From positions 57,433 through 121,432 of the IMG/VR virus record IMGVR_UViG_3300033984_000416: a DNA stretch of 64,000 bases; one strand, written 5' to 3'. How positions within the stretch are numbered: the first letter of the stretch is position 1; each line of letters starts with the position of its first letter. Both the position numbers and the translations under genes were made by a program. The notes under the pieces are model-generated. The model saw only the letters and a list, made by a program, of their open reading frames with translations. It made no database searches and was not told the DNA's origin. This DNA comes from a virus. Of the stretch, positions 44,411 to 53,217 are shown piece after piece.

Positions 44411-46906
44411 TTATAGTCTTACACCTTCTATAGCAAAGGTTGTTTGATTATAATATAAATATGTATTATTAACACTAGCACCGTTAAGAACGGTAATAGC
44501 AGTTGTTGCGGCACTCCTATCAACATAAGATGGTAGAGAACCATTTGAGAATATTGTTTGTCCATTCAAAGCATTATTAATACCAGCATTAGCACCAAAA
44601 GCATTAACAGTATTACCAGAAGAATTTAAACCAGCGTTAGTACCTATAAAGTTTGAACTATAAGCGTTTGTTGCACCATTACCAGCACCTTGCCCAATAA
44701 AGTTTGAATTATAAGCTCCTGTTGCATATCGCCCAGCTTGATAACCAATAAAGTTTGAAAAAGTTGCACCAGTAGCACCATTACCAGCATAAGAACCCAT
44801 AAAGTTTGCGTTAGTAGCGTTGGTTGCTAGAAAACCAGCACCAGTCCCAATAAAGTTTGAATTACTAGCACCTGTTGCAGCATTACCAGCATTAGCACCC
44901 ATGAAGTTTGAGTTATTAGCAGCAGTTGCACCATAACCAGCATTAGGACCAATAAAGTTTGATTGAGAAGCATTAATAGCTTCACGACCAGCATTTTGAC
45001 CTATGAAATTTGAGTTATTTGCACCACTTGCAGTAAAACCAGCTTGTTGACCAAAAAAGTTTGAGTTAGTAGCAACAGTTGCACCTTGACCAGCAGCTTG
45101 ACCTATAAAGTTTGATTGACTAGCATTGGTTGCTTGATACCCAGCATTATAACCCAAAAAGTTTGAATATACAGAATTGGTTGCACTCCAACCAGCACTA
45201 TAACCTAAGAAATTTGAATACTGAGCATCCGTTGCTTGATAACCAGCTTGAAGACCTATAAAGTTTGAATTGCTAGCACCAGACGCACTATTACCAGCAC
45301 CATTACCAATAAAGTTTGATTGACTTGCGTTTGTTGATTGATAACCAGCACCATTACCTATAAAGTTTGAATTTAGTGCAGAACTTGCCTCTCGACCAGC
45401 ACTACTACCTATAAAGTTTGAATTGCTAGCACCAGACGCACTATAACCAGCACCATTACCAATAAAGTTTGAAACATAAGCATTAGTCGCACCATTACCA
45501 GCATAAGCTCCAAAAAAGTTTGAGTTATTAGCATTTGTAGCATTATAACCAGCATAAGAACCCATAAAGTTTGAATTATTAGCGGTTGGTGCATTATACC
45601 CAGCATTATAACCCAAGAAGTTTGATTGGTAAGCAGAACTTGAATATTCACCAGCATCAGCACCCAAAAAGTTTGAATTATTAGCAGAACTTGCACCCCA
45701 ACCAGCACTGGTACCCATAAAGTTTGAATTATAAGCGTTGTTTGCGTATCGTCCAGCAGCTGGACCAATAAAGTTTGATTGGAAAGCATTATACGCACCA
45801 GTACCAGCAAAATTACCCATAAAATTTGAGTTACTAGCACTAGTAGCACCCCAACCAGATTCTTGACCCATAAAGTTTGAATGGTAAGCGTTGGCTGCAT
45901 TATTACCAGCATTATTTCCCAAAAAGTTTGAGTTATACGCACTGGTCGCTCCATTACCAGCACCATTACCTATAAAGTTTGATTGGAAAGCATTGGTTGC
46001 GGATAACCCAGCGGCTCCACCAAAAAAGTTTGAATCGTAAGCACCAGTTGCACCATACCCAGCCATACTACCAATAAAGTTCGACTGATTAACACCTGTC
46101 GCACCATACCCAGCATAATAACCCATAAAATTTGAATAAATAGCATTGGTTGCTTGAAAACCAGCTAGGTAACCAAAAAAGTTTGATGCTATAGCGTTAG
46201 CCGCTTGATAACCAGCTTGTTGACCAATAAAGTTTGCGTTAGCAGCACCACTTGCACCCCAACCAGTATTGGTACCCAAAAAGTTTGAATTATTAGCTCC
46301 AGTTGCTATATAACCAGCTTGAAAACCCATAAAGTTTGAGTTGTTTGCAGCATTTGCGTTAGAACCAGCATTGGTACCCAAAAAGTTTGAATACGTAGCG
46401 TTTGGTGCGTTATAACCAGCGTTAGAACCCATAAAGTTTGAATGACTCGCATTTATCGCACCTTGACCAGCATTCCAACCCATAAAGTTTGATGAAAAAG
46501 AATTGGTCGCTTCTCTACCAGCACTTGACCCCATGAAGTTTGAATTATTAGCGTTGGTTGCTAGTAGACCAGCAGCACTACCAAAAACAAACATTTCACT
46601 CGACAATGCTTGTGCTGCATCACCCAAAGCAATTGAACCAGTACCAGTTGCTATAGGTGTTGTAGTTGGCGGTGTTGCATTTTCAGCATACCAATATAAT
46701 TGACCACCAGTTGAACCCGTATAAAACCCAGATACGCTAAACGTACCACCAGTCGAATTTAAGAATGTTGCGATACCAGTGATATCATTGTATGAACCAC
46801 TTTTAACATATATGTCAGTTGGTAAATAAACCCTTTCAATTTTTTTAATGTTGTTTAAGGATACATAACCGTTAGCTTTGTCTTTGTTTAATTTACTTTC
46901 GAACAT
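44411..46906 (-). CDS. Repeat fibre with 38 copies of a 17-residue unit (831 aa)
   Basis: Residues 1-120 start MFESKLNKDKANGYVSLNNI and include the shared modules GTFSVSGFYTGSTGGQLYWY and PIATGTGSIALGDAAQ. Then come 38 tandem copies of SNFxGxxAGxxATxAxx, each exactly 17 residues with no gaps (e.g. YNSNFLGNNAGNNAANA), to residue ~770. A short C-terminal cap follows (NAFGANAGINNALNGQTIFS, then SAATTAITVLNGASVNNTYL). A trimeric left-handed beta-roll shaft is the likely fold, as in YadA heads, but the repeat is 17 instead of ~14 residues. No obvious receptor-binding tip. Confidence 0.82.
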   Translation of the reverse strand: MFESKLNKDKANGYVSLNNIKKIERVYLPTDIYVKSGSYNDITGIATFLNSTGGTFSVSGFYTGSTGGQLYWYAENATPPTTTPIATGTGSIALGDAAQALSSEMFVFGSAAGLLATNANNSNFMGSSAGREATNSFSSNFMGWNAGQGAINASHSNFMGSNAGYNAPNATYSNFLGTNAGSNANAANNSNFMGFQAGYIATGANNSNFLGTNTGWGASGAANANFIGQQAGYQAANAIASNFFGYLAGFQATNAIYSNFMGYYAGYGATGVNQSNFIGSMAGYGATGAYDSNFFGGAAGLSATNAFQSNFIGNGAGNGATSAYNSNFLGNNAGNNAANAYHSNFMGQESGWGATSASNSNFMGNFAGTGAYNAFQSNFIGPAAGRYANNAYNSNFMGTSAGWGASSANNSNFLGADAGEYSSSAYQSNFLGYNAGYNAPTANNSNFMGSYAGYNATNANNSNFFGAYAGNGATNAYVSNFIGNGAGYSASGASNSNFIGSSAGREASSALNSNFIGNGAGYQSTNASQSNFIGNGAGNSASGASNSNFIGLQAGYQATDAQYSNFLGYSAGWSATNSVYSNFLGYNAGYQATNASQSNFIGQAAGQGATVATNSNFFGQQAGFTASGANNSNFIGQNAGREAINASQSNFIGPNAGYGATAANNSNFMGANAGNAATGASNSNFIGTGAGFLATNATNANFMGSYAGNGATGATFSNFIGYQAGRYATGAYNSNFIGQGAGNGATNAYSSNFIGTNAGLNSSGNTVNAFGANAGINNALNGQTIFSNGSLPSYVDRSAATTAITVLNGASVNNTYLYYNQTTFAIEGVRL
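44612..46552 (-). repeat. Tandem 51-bp coding repeat (about 38 units)
   Basis: On the plus strand each unit contains a near-constant AAAGTTTGA block every 51 bp. It codes for the 17-residue repeat of the fibre gene. Confidence 0.85.
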
Positions 46907-47078
46907 AGTTTATATTTTTAGATTCAAATCTTTTTATTAGTTTAAATGCCGCCTTTGACAGCGGCATCTAAATTTTTACTACCCTTTCGGGTGGTAATGA
47001 GTCCAATCGTAAGACCACCATCGGCAGCCACCATACGAACCCCATCGGGGTTCCAAACAAGGTCTCAATATTTTTACG
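46907..47078 (-). ncRNA. Structured intergenic RNA candidate (about 170 nt)
   Basis: Read on the minus strand the spacer between two fibre genes forms: GAACCCC-GAT-GGGGTTC (47053-47037) enclosed by AGACC/GGTCT (47065-47061 with 47016-47012); TTAC-c-ACCC-GAAA-GGGT-a-GTAA with a GNRA loop (46997-46976); and ATGCCGC/GCGGCAT (46967-46946), a terminator-like end. It is richer in G and C than its neighbours and lacks an ORF. No known family recognised; it could also be an mRNA processing or attenuation element. Confidence 0.5.
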
Positions 47079-47795
47079 TTATACGTATTTATAATTTAAT
47101 TGTGGTAGATAACCACCTGGTGTACCTTGAAATTCCCACATTAGTTGTATTTTAGCCAACGGCTTTGTATACACCCAACCATTAGCATCACTACCAATTT
47201 TTAATTTGAATCTTAAATAAACATTAGAACGTCTATTTTGATAACCCCTACCTAATCCTTTAGATAAAATAACACCACCTTCTTGACCCACACCTTGACC
47301 TTTACCAATAGGGTTGTAACTTATAGTAAAATATTGTTCTTGGGCAAAATAAAAATCATTGGTTGTTGCTGCTGTTAATCTAATTTCAGACGGTCTATCT
47401 GGAAAAAATTCATTTGGGTGAGTTTCATGTTTCCATTGAGCTTCACGAATTATATTTTCATCAAGCAAGTTTGTTTTAATTCTTTTCCCTTTGTATCTTT
47501 CAATATATAACCATACTTCATCACCAGTTGTACCAGTTAGAATATCGTTTATGTTAGTATTGATATCAAGTAGTCTAACTCTTTCACTGTTAACACCAAT
47601 TGTTTCACCAGAACCCCACCCTAATTCCATTTGTAGGTTATCTAAAGCACTACCACCACCACATTGTGGCACTACGTGACCCTCATTATCTTTTAACGTA
47701 ATACACCCATTGCTTATGAATAAGTTCATTGAACCGTTAGCACTTGCATTTGGGATATCACCTTCTGGTTGTTGTTGTAATTGTATATATTGCAT
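47079..47795 (-). CDS. Virion protein of the fibre cluster (238 aa)
   Basis: Starts MQYIQLQQQPEGDIPNASAN. N-terminal strand-rich part (MNLFISNGCITLKDNEGHVV), then VWLYIERYKGKRIKTNLLDE and a C-terminal part with KGLGRGYQNRRSNVYLRFKL and MWEFQGTPGGYLPQLNYKYV. Not an extended repeat fibre; perhaps a connector or tip protein. Five bases from the upstream 158-aa gene, and followed by the structured spacer. No family recognised. Confidence 0.65.
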   Translation of the reverse strand: MQYIQLQQQPEGDIPNASANGSMNLFISNGCITLKDNEGHVVPQCGGGSALDNLQMELGWGSGETIGVNSERVRLLDINTNINDILTGTTGDEVWLYIERYKGKRIKTNLLDENIIREAQWKHETHPNEFFPDRPSEIRLTAATTNDFYFAQEQYFTISYNPIGKGQGVGQEGGVILSKGLGRGYQNRRSNVYLRFKLKIGSDANGWVYTKPLAKIQLMWEFQGTPGGYLPQLNYKYV

Positions 47796-47800
47796 ATTTT

Positions 47801-48277
47801 TTAAATTAAAATTCCTGTTCCTGTTATTGTTGAGTTTCCAGATAAAATAACACCGCCAGCGACATTGATTAAACCATCATTAACGATATTGCTATCTACT
47901 AACAATAAATATCCACCAATAAAGATTTGTGCGTATTTATTGAAAATTAAATTTCCAATTGTTATACTATCATTATCTGAAAGCAAATATAATTGTGAAT
48001 TTCTTAATACATAGTCACCAGAAATAACAACTGTCTCTGTACTACCAACTGTTTTACTAGTACCTTCCAACCAATGTGTAACATTAGATACAGGAAATGA
48101 AATATTATGACCATTGTATTTTTTTAGTATAACTTGGTCATTTTGGGTTTCACCAGTATATATGACTTCACCTTTTAAACTAACGAAATTCTCATCAAGT
48201 TCACCTTGACTCAATACACTCCCTTTGTTTACGTCCCCATATGGGCTATTGGTTGTTCTAAGAATTAAATTATTCAT
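47801..48277 (-). CDS. Small fibre-like protein (158 aa)
   Basis: N-terminus MNNLILRTTNSPYGDVNKGS with SQGELDENFVSLKGEVIYTG looks like an attachment domain found at the start of phage fibres (xGxxLtxaElDxNF pattern). Residues ~85-158 are short strands with turn Gly/Asn (YLLSDNDSITIGNLIFNKYA, NIVNDGLINVAGGVILSGNS), i.e. a small beta-solenoid. Ends without a tip domain. It probably sits at the base of a fibre. Confidence 0.65.
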   Translation of the reverse strand: MNNLILRTTNSPYGDVNKGSVLSQGELDENFVSLKGEVIYTGETQNDQVILKKYNGHNISFPVSNVTHWLEGTSKTVGSTETVVISGDYVLRNSQLYLLSDNDSITIGNLIFNKYAQIFIGGYLLLVDSNIVNDGLINVAGGVILSGNSTITGTGILI

Positions 48278-48295
48278 ATTTTAAATTATTTTATT

Positions 48296-50155
48296 TTAAT
48301 TATGTGTTACATCGCAACCTCTTGCGATTAAAATTGCTTTAGCTGCTAAACCTGTAGCTGATGGTACAGCTGAAGTACCTTTTATTGTTACTATTCTATT
48401 ATTAAATGATGTTGTACCATTTGTCCCATCTAACGCTGCTAATCTAACCAATAACCCATCTACAGATGTTTGACCTAATACGGCACTTGTTATAATTACA
48501 TTTCCAGATGTAAAACCTACTTGTTTTAATGATGGACTTAACCTAAATGTTGTTAATGTTGGTGTTCCAGAAGTAAATGAAATTAAACTACCAGATGTAC
48601 TACTTACCCCTATTCTTTCGATAGCGTCTAGGTAAATCTGTTCAATAACAACCATACTACTTGGCGAAACACTACCACCAATAGTTTTAAGTGATGGAAA
48701 CGTCATAATATAAATACCATCCATTTTACTAAAACTCAAATTTCCACCTACAGAAACTAAAGATGGTACACTTAAAGAGGTCAAACCATTCATGGTATTA
48801 GCAGCAAAATTACCACCAACAGTTGTTAAAGATGACATGGACATAGATTGTAATGCTACCATAGCTGTTGGGGCAAAATCACCACCAACACTTAATAAAG
48901 ATGGTAAATTAAGTAATGTTATCCCATCCATAGCACTAGGGTTAAAATTCCCACCTACTAATTTTAAAGCTGGAAAACTCATACCAGTTAAAGCATTCAT
49001 ACCACTAGGACCAAAATTACCGCCAACACTTATTAAACTAGGTAATGACATACTAACCAGACCACTCATTGTATTTGGTATAAAACCACCACCAATAGTT
49101 TCTAAACTAGCAAAAGTCATAGCCGCCAAAGCACTCATTGTGTTAGCCGCAAATGAATTTGTTATAGTTTTCAAAGAAGGAACTACCATAGCAGTTAACC
49201 CAGCCATAAAACTTGGTGAAAATTCACCAGCAGTTGTTAACGCTGGTATATTCATAGCAGTTACAGCCGCTAAATTATTAGGACTGTAACTACCAGTTAC
49301 AGTTTTTAAATTTGGAAAAATCATTGTTACATAACCAGCTAAATTATTAGGACTAAAGTTGCCCTCAACATTTACAAGGATAGGTACATTTATAGTCGTT
49401 AATAAAATTAATGTACTTGGTGAAAATGAACCCAATACTGTAATTAAAGCTGGAAAATTAACACCTGTTAAACCAGTTAAACTATTTGGAGTAAATGAAC
49501 CCATAATACCTTGAATATCAGTAAAGGTTATTGTTTGTAAATTTGGGTTATCTGATGGTAAAACTATTGTTGATACCCATTTTCCAGAATAATCTGGTAT
49601 ATAACCACTTGCCAAAGCTGGTGGTGGTGCTGTTATAACACCAAATGGTGGGGTTGTTAACGTTCCAGTATAAACATAATTAATAATCCCTAATTCACCA
49701 CTTAATGAACTACCTAAAGCATACCAATTAGCACCATTATAACAATCTAACCAATGGTAATCATTATTATAAATCACCAAACCCTCAACAGGATTAACTA
49801 CCGATGTTCTTTGTAAAGTAGTTAATCTTGGTGGTAAAAAACCTTGCGTAGTAGAGTCAATTTGTAATTTAGCTGAAGTTACAGGTATTATTGTTCCAAT
49901 ACCTAAACTAATAGAATTATCATACATCTGACTATCACCAATTATATCAACATCTATAAATTTTGATATAAAATTAGTACTACCAGAAAAAGTTACTACA
50001 CCACCAAATTTAATCCAAACGCCATTAGTTTTATGGTAGTATTGATTTCCAGTACTTTGGTCATTCCAAAATTGTCCAATAAAATAACCATTAGCTATGT
50101 TATTTAGATTAGTAGGTGGGTGATTTTCGTAATAGGTTATTGTTTTCTTTATCAT
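48296..50155 (-). CDS. Fibre with leucine-rich-like 24-residue repeats (619 aa)
   Basis: Residues 1-190 are a fibre head (TITYYENHPPTNLNNIANGY, YNNDYHWLDCYNGANWYALG). Residues ~200-530 hold about thirteen 24-residue repeats of the form (M)xxLTxMSxPSLxxVGGNFxP (e.g. MSLPSLISVGGNFGPSGMNA). The spacing and hydrophobic pattern are those of a leucine-rich-repeat variant similar to BspA-type or receptor-L repeats. C-terminal ~90 residues (FTSGTPTLTTFRLSPSLKQV) cap it. Such solenoids bind proteins or glycans, so a receptor-binding role is inferred. Confidence 0.75.
   Translation of the reverse strand: MIKKTITYYENHPPTNLNNIANGYFIGQFWNDQSTGNQYYHKTNGVWIKFGGVVTFSGSTNFISKFIDVDIIGDSQMYDNSISLGIGTIIPVTSAKLQIDSTTQGFLPPRLTTLQRTSVVNPVEGLVIYNNDYHWLDCYNGANWYALGSSLSGELGIINYVYTGTLTTPPFGVITAPPPALASGYIPDYSGKWVSTIVLPSDNPNLQTITFTDIQGIMGSFTPNSLTGLTGVNFPALITVLGSFSPSTLILLTTINVPILVNVEGNFSPNNLAGYVTMIFPNLKTVTGSYSPNNLAAVTAMNIPALTTAGEFSPSFMAGLTAMVVPSLKTITNSFAANTMSALAAMTFASLETIGGGFIPNTMSGLVSMSLPSLISVGGNFGPSGMNALTGMSFPALKLVGGNFNPSAMDGITLLNLPSLLSVGGDFAPTAMVALQSMSMSSLTTVGGNFAANTMNGLTSLSVPSLVSVGGNLSFSKMDGIYIMTFPSLKTIGGSVSPSSMVVIEQIYLDAIERIGVSSTSGSLISFTSGTPTLTTFRLSPSLKQVGFTSGNVIITSAVLGQTSVDGLLVRLAALDGTNGTTSFNNRIVTIKGTSAVPSATGLAAKAILIARGCDVTHN
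48690..49500 (-). repeat. Tandem 72-bp coding repeat
   Basis: Imperfect 72-bp units encode the 24-residue leucine-rich-like repeat of the 619-aa fibre. Confidence 0.7.
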
Positions 50156-50156
50156 T

Positions 50157-53100
50157 TTATAGTTTTACTATGGTTAAGATACGATTATTCAATAAAACTC
50201 GACCAACATCTGTTCTCCAATTAACACTAATTGCTTGCGAACCATTAACAGTCGCAATACCAGCTAAATTAATATCTTGTGTGTAGTTATTATACTTTCT
50301 AATTCTATTAGAATTTATAATCATAGCGGTACTATAATATAAACTAAACACATTGGTAATACCAAATTGTTGTGAATCATCATAAGGATTTCCATTAAAA
50401 ACTGTACCAGCAAATACTGTTACGTTACCAAAATTAGTACCCATATCACCAGTTATAACAGCCAATGCTGTATTGGCAACATTTCCAGCCGCTGTAAAAC
50501 ATAGGAAAGTCTGTAAAATACCCATATTCATAACACTTTGAGCCGTTGGTCTAGATTGAATTCCAGAACCAAAAGCTAATGCACCGCTAGTCGAAAATAA
50601 ACGACCAGTAAATACACAATTCGCACCTAATGCCGCAGCAGCACCATAAGCGATATAGTTACCAGAAATTACGTTATCAGCCCCAATTCCAACAGCTCCA
50701 ATTGCCATGAAAAATACATTTGCAGCGTTAGCTCCATTAGTCAACTGTATTGTTGTAGCCGCTGCTGTATTTATAGCTCCAGTCACTCTGAAAATAAATA
50801 AAGAATTTGGGTTACCACCACCATCTAAGGTTAATGTCCCAGCAACAGACATCGCTCCAGCAACAGTGTATACCCCAGCAGTTAGAACTTCACCAGAACC
50901 AAACGATAACCCATGACTTCCAGTAGCTGGCGTATTTAACAAAGCTAAATATAAATTTTGTAAATCCAAGGTAGCTATCGTACAAACATTACCTGGTACT
51001 ATATCGTAATTAGCATTAAAATCTATTTTATATGTACCAGCTGGCGGTGTTATAGACATACCACTTATTATAACATCAGTAGATGAAGTTGTTGAAACTT
51101 CATAAGATTCTGTAATTGATGACCAAAAATTTGTTGTTGTTGTTGCACTAATTGTTACTACATTACCACTTAAATCAACACCAATTGGTTGACCTATTGA
51201 TGTTGGGCTTACACTAGTAAGATTAGCAAGTCTTAATCCACTATCATTAATTGTTTCTCCAGAAATATGTAAACGTTTTGTTGGGTTAACAACACCACCA
51301 ATACCAACATTACCTTTAAGAATTGTTTTAGTTATACTATTATTACCTAAAGTAACTGAATTTGAACCATTTCCTATTGCTCTATAACCAATGACAATCT
51401 GATTAGCTTGATTGTCTTTCTCAACTCTACACTCAGTACCAATCAAAGTAGAGTTTATGATGTTTGTAGCATAACTTGTAGTTCCTGTTCCAACCGCAAT
51501 ATAAGCACCACTAAAATAACCAATTGCAATATTTGAACTACCTGTTATATTATTAAACAATGAAAATGCTCCAACTCCAGTATTATATAAAGGTGTTGTT
51601 TGATTTGCAAGTGCTTGAAATCCATCTCCAGTATTATAACTACCAGTTGTGTTATAGTATAAAGCATTAAATCCATTTCCTGTATTTCTTACACCAGTTG
51701 TGTTATAGTATAACGCATCACCACCAATTGCAATATTTCTTTTACCTATTGTATTAGAATATAACGTTTGTGAACCAATTGCTAAATTTTCCATTCCTGT
51801 TGTATTATTGAATAATGAACTTGCTCCAATTGCAACATTTAATGTACCTGTTGTGTTGTTAGATAACACACTCTTACCAAAAACTATATTTGAACTATAA
51901 TTACCTTGACCAAGACCAATTTGTGTTCCATTTAATAATAAATCAAATGCACCTAAATCAACTTGACTTGTTGCACCCACATAAGGAACAAAATTACCAG
52001 TTGTATAACCAGTAACTGTAAATGTATTTCCAGAATTATTTTTAAAGGTAGTTGTCCCAGCAGTATATGTACCACCAGTAACAAAAGTATCGTTAGCATT
52101 TCCTTGAATCCCTTGTGGACCGATTGGTCCAATTGGACCTACAATTCCTTGAATACCTTGAATACCGATAGGTCCAGTTAAACCACTAACCCCTTGTATT
52201 CCTTGTGGACCGATTGGTCCAGTTAAACCACTAATTCCCTGTATCCCTTGCAGACCGATAGGACCGATTGGTCCAGTTAAACCACTAATTCCCTGTATTC
52301 CTTGTAGACCGATAGGTCCAATATCACCAGTTAAACCACTAATTCCCTGTATTCCTTGTATTCCTTGAATACCGATAGGTCCAGTTAAACCACTAATTCC
52401 TTGGGGACCAATTGGCCCAATTGGGCCAGTTAAACCACTAATTCCCTGTATACCTTGAGCTCCTTTAGCAGCTAGTAAAGCCCAGTGCATTGTATCGATT
52501 ATTGGTGATGTATTTCCAGATGTTGTTATATCTAGGATACAAAAATATGATGCACCACTATAACTTACTGAATCATTAATAATATATTGATAGTTATTAT
52601 CCCATAATGATAACCAATTTAACCCAGAAGGTGCTACTTCACCTTGTATTCCTTGTGGACCAATAGGTCCAATACCACCAGTTAAACCACTAACCCCTTG
52701 TATTCCTTGTGGACCGATTGGTCCAGTTAAACCACTAACCCCTTGAAAACCTTGGATTCCTTGCAGACCGATAGGACCAATCGGCCCAGTTAAACCACTA
52801 ATTCCCTGTATTCCTTGTAGACCGATAGGTCCAATATCACCAGTTAAACCACTAATTCCTTGAATCCCTTGTGGACCAATATCACCAGTTAAACCACTAA
52901 TTCCTTGTAACCCTTGAATCCCTAGTAACCCTTGAAACCCCTGGATTCCCTGTGGTCCTATAGGGCCAACAATTCCTTGTATTCCTTGAATTCCTTGAAT
53001 CCCTTGAATTCCTTGCGTACCACCAACATATGGTTTAATAAATTCTGTTAATCCACTTATACTTATTTTTTTAGTTTCACCGCTATTTACAATAGGTATA

Positions 53101-53159
53101 ACATCCTCTAAGGTTGGGTTGTTATTAACGTTAAAAGCACTTATTTTTTTATTAGCCAT
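50157..53159 (-). CDS. Collagen-like fibre with CBM-like insert, beta-roll repeats and a nested ice-binding-like (DUF3494) tip domain (1000 aa)
   Basis: Order of domains: head (MANKKISAFNVNNNPTLEDV); Gly-X-Y collagen repeats ~47-180 and ~235-355 (GPIGPQGIQGFQGLLGIQGL); between them a chitin-binding-like unit (VSYSGASYFCILDITTSGN and IIDTMHWALLAAKGAQG); YadA-like repeats ~400-600 (NTTGMENLAIGSQTLYSNTI); then a C1q-like tip beginning SSTDVIISGMSITPPAGTYK near 690 and ending GRVLLNNRILTIVKL. Into its loop, residues ~725-935, is inserted a DUF3494 domain: LTAGVYTVAGAMSVAGTLTL, LFIFRVTGAINTAAATTIQL, VFTGRLFSTSGALAFGSG, and last the usually N-terminal strand set FLCFTAAGNVANTALAVITG. The order suggests circular permutation. 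Late-type motif 14 nt upstream. Confidence 0.82.
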   Translation of the reverse strand: MANKKISAFNVNNNPTLEDVIPIVNSGETKKISISGLTEFIKPYVGGTQGIQGIQGIQGIQGIVGPIGPQGIQGFQGLLGIQGLQGISGLTGDIGPQGIQGISGLTGDIGPIGLQGIQGISGLTGPIGPIGLQGIQGFQGVSGLTGPIGPQGIQGVSGLTGGIGPIGPQGIQGEVAPSGLNWLSLWDNNYQYIINDSVSYSGASYFCILDITTSGNTSPIIDTMHWALLAAKGAQGIQGISGLTGPIGPIGPQGISGLTGPIGIQGIQGIQGISGLTGDIGPIGLQGIQGISGLTGPIGPIGLQGIQGISGLTGPIGPQGIQGVSGLTGPIGIQGIQGIVGPIGPIGPQGIQGNANDTFVTGGTYTAGTTTFKNNSGNTFTVTGYTTGNFVPYVGATSQVDLGAFDLLLNGTQIGLGQGNYSSNIVFGKSVLSNNTTGTLNVAIGASSLFNNTTGMENLAIGSQTLYSNTIGKRNIAIGGDALYYNTTGVRNTGNGFNALYYNTTGSYNTGDGFQALANQTTPLYNTGVGAFSLFNNITGSSNIAIGYFSGAYIAVGTGTTSYATNIINSTLIGTECRVEKDNQANQIVIGYRAIGNGSNSVTLGNNSITKTILKGNVGIGGVVNPTKRLHISGETINDSGLRLANLTSVSPTSIGQPIGVDLSGNVVTISATTTTNFWSSITESYEVSTTSSTDVIISGMSITPPAGTYKIDFNANYDIVPGNVCTIATLDLQNLYLALLNTPATGSHGLSFGSGEVLTAGVYTVAGAMSVAGTLTLDGGGNPNSLFIFRVTGAINTAAATTIQLTNGANAANVFFMAIGAVGIGADNVISGNYIAYGAAAALGANCVFTGRLFSTSGALAFGSGIQSRPTAQSVMNMGILQTFLCFTAAGNVANTALAVITGDMGTNFGNVTVFAGTVFNGNPYDDSQQFGITNVFSLYYSTAMIINSNRIRKYNNYTQDINLAGIATVNGSQAISVNWRTDVGRVLLNNRILTIVKL
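52090..53020 (-). repeat. Collagen-like Gly-X-Y coding repeats (9-bp based)
   Basis: Two blocks of GIQGIQG / GPIGPQG / ISGLTG units, split by the chitin-binding-like segment near 52480-52650. Confidence 0.85.
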
Positions 53160-53173
53160 GATTTTTCTTTATA

Positions 53174-53181
53174 ATAAATAT
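53174..53181 (-). promoter_or_regulatory. Late-type motif (ATATTTAT on the gene strand)
   Basis: Minus strand ACATATTTATTATAAAG, 14 nt before the ATG at 53159. Confidence 0.55.
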
Positions 53182-53217
53182 GTTATTTAATCTTTAAATT
53201 ATTTTAATTTCAATGAA

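Noticed and set aside
45409-45966. 185-aa minus-strand frame in the repeat fibre
   Set aside because: Shadow of the 17-residue repeat region in another frame, with low-complexity Leu/Thr/Gln content.
44612-46552. 51-bp repeats resembling a CRISPR or satellite array
   Set aside because: One continuous frame codes for 17-residue repeats with codon-level variation, so it is a fibre shaft.
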